A DNA stretch of 6,906 nucleotides. Source: Oscillospiraceae bacterium (GTDB lineage Bacteria; Bacillota_A; Clostridia; Oscillospirales; JAAYXM01). A program made the position numbers and the translations under genes. Below, piece by piece: positions 5,949 to 6,906 of this stretch. The notes beneath the pieces are model-generated. The model saw only the letters and a program-made list of their open reading frames with translations. It made no database searches and was not told the DNA's origin. The stretch spans positions 1-6,906 of the forward strand of contig JAFQVE010000447.1 in the NCBI GenBank assembly GCA_017408185.1, read 5' to 3'. Positions within the stretch are counted from its first letter, which is position 1, and every line of letters starts with the position of its first letter.

Positions 5949-6906
5949 CTTATATCACCTTTAGCGACTCTTACAACATAATCGCTGCCGTAGCGGTACG
6001 GAGTGAAGTTTACCGTCAAGGAATTTTCATTCTGTTTAAATTCAAGCTGTTCTCCGTTATCCATCCAGCGGATGTTTTCCACAGGAAGCGTAAAGCCGTC
6101 AAACTCAAGCTCGCCCGCAAACTTATCAGCATCCATAATGGCGTTTTCGTTTGCACGGAAGCGAAGCTTAAAGCAGAAGAAATATACATTGTTCTCTGAC
6201 TGCAGCGCAAAGCTTAAAACGCCATCCTTTTGCCAAAGCGGTCTGCCGTCGTATACTGCTTCTCCGTATTTTGCCATCCACTTTCCGATAACCTCAAGAA
6301 TTGCAGCCGACATATTATCAAGGCTCCCGTCACCTTTCGGACCGACGTTTATGAGGTAATTCAGCCCTGCACAGCGGCTGAGAGCAAGCTGCTCAATCAA
6401 TGCTTTGGGGGATTTTATATCAAAATCCTCAGCTATTCCCCAGTAGCCCGTGATGCTGTCACAAACTTCTCCGGCGACATACTTTTTCATTCCAGCACGG
6501 TCAATAGGCGACGGAGCTCCGCGCTCACAAGTCACAGAGTCGATTTCCGGATGTCCAAGCTCACCAAGCTTAGAAAGACCTGTATTGTTAATTATCATTG
6601 CATACGGCTGATACTTTCTTATGAGTGCATACAGCTCATTCTCCTGCCAGACATCGCCTTCTCCCTTTTTTGACCAGTTGCCGTCAAGCCACAAGCCGCC
6701 TATCTTCCCGTAGTTTTTACAAAGAAGCTCTACGCTGTCACGAAGATACTTGAGATACGCATCAAAATCATTCTCAAAATCCTTGTGCCACCAATCAAGC
6801 GTGGTGTGGTAAAGGAAAGGAACTATATCTTCTTCACGGCACGCATCGACAAATTCGCGTACAAGATCGCGTCCCGCAGCAGAGTGCGGTGCATCATAAT
6901 CGTTAA
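5942..6906 (-). CDS. Alpha-L-fucosidase, GH29 (N-terminus beyond window)
   Basis: The frame enters from the right edge and ends at the TAA at 5942-5944, giving 320 visible codons. GH29 enzymes are retaining hydrolases that remove terminal alpha-L-fucose. Matches to the family, numbered from the first visible codon: the barrel strand FLYHTTLDWWH (30-40); the strand VELLCKNYGKIGGLWLDGNW (58-77), where Asp74 in WLDG is the expected catalytic nucleophile; GYWG (153-156) with KSPKALI; and YLINVGPKGDG (183-193), close to the hallmark LLNVGP..DG. Glu127 in TCERGAP is a candidate acid/base, but that residue varies in position across GH29. About residue 227 onward looks like the small C-terminal beta-sandwich. 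The first 100-150 residues of a usual GH29 are missing, including the start and any signal peptide, so its location in the cell cannot be told. A TTG at 6694 falls inside the nucleophile motif and is not a start. It is the first gene of the visible same-strand run, which suggests the locus handles fucosylated glycans. Confidence 0.93.
   Translation of the reverse strand, partial: NDYDAPHSAAGRDLVREFVDACREEDIVPFLYHTTLDWWHKDFENDFDAYLKYLRDSVELLCKNYGKIGGLWLDGNWSKKGEGDVWQENELYALIRKYQPYAMIINNTGLSKLGELGHPEIDSVTCERGAPSPIDRAGMKKYVAGEVCDSITGYWGIAEDFDIKSPKALIEQLALSRCAGLNYLINVGPKGDGSLDNMSAAILEVIGKWMAKYGEAVYDGRPLWQKDGVLSFALQSENNVYFFCFKLRFRANENAIMDADKFAGELEFDGFTLPVENIRWMDNGEQLEFKQNENSLTVNFTPYRYGSDYVVRVAKGDIRK

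Noticed and set aside
6230..6673. 147-codon open frame on the plus strand
   Set aside because: It lies antisense to the fucosidase, whose conserved GH29 motifs occupy the same bases. It has no ribosome site or recognisable protein features.
5942..6694. Separate gene starting at TTG 6694 on the minus strand
   Set aside because: The reading frame is open upstream to the window edge, and the upstream codons encode the preceding GH29 strand (FLYHTTLDWWH). The TTG falls inside the nucleophile motif LWLDG, so it is an internal leucine codon.

Overview
The window holds three genes, all on the minus strand, so transcription runs from the right end to the left. In that order they are: the 3' part of a GH29 alpha-L-fucosidase gene (cut by the right edge), a complete 889-residue secreted modular protein, and the first 1049 residues of a second, related secreted modular protein (cut by the left edge). 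The spacers are 42 bp and 80 bp. Each of the two visible starts has a strong purine-rich Shine-Dalgarno sequence. I see no RNA genes, mobile elements or CRISPR array, and the plus strand carries only antisense shadow frames.

The two modular proteins are paralogous in part. Both begin with a Gram-positive-style signal peptide. They then alternate a module of about 170-185 residues, which looks like a beta-sandwich, with Ig-like domains of the Big_2 type. The module occurs five times in the window, in two recognisable subtypes. The complete protein ends in two divergent InlB-B-repeat-like segments and a small terminal beta-rich domain. It has no LPXTG motif, no SLH repeats and no C-terminal hydrophobic anchor. 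One 102-bp stretch of the module is about 93% identical at DNA level between the two genes, which points to recent duplication or gene conversion.

The organism is most likely a fermentative Gram-positive anaerobe of the Clostridia, probably from a gut, rumen or other plant- or host-glycan habitat. This is inferred from the signal peptides, the Big_2-rich cysteine-poor exoproteins, the GGAGG-type ribosome sites, the moderate GC content and the neighbouring fucosidase. No genus can be named from the sequence alone.

Working model (inference): the locus deals with fucose-containing glycans. The fucosidase releases L-fucose from oligosaccharides, and the two secreted proteins bind polysaccharide or host glycan, or form part of the cell-surface coat. 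No catalytic domain is recognisable in either modular protein. Two intergenic stem-loops, neither followed by a U-run on the transcribed strand, sit between the genes and may set the relative amounts of the three products.
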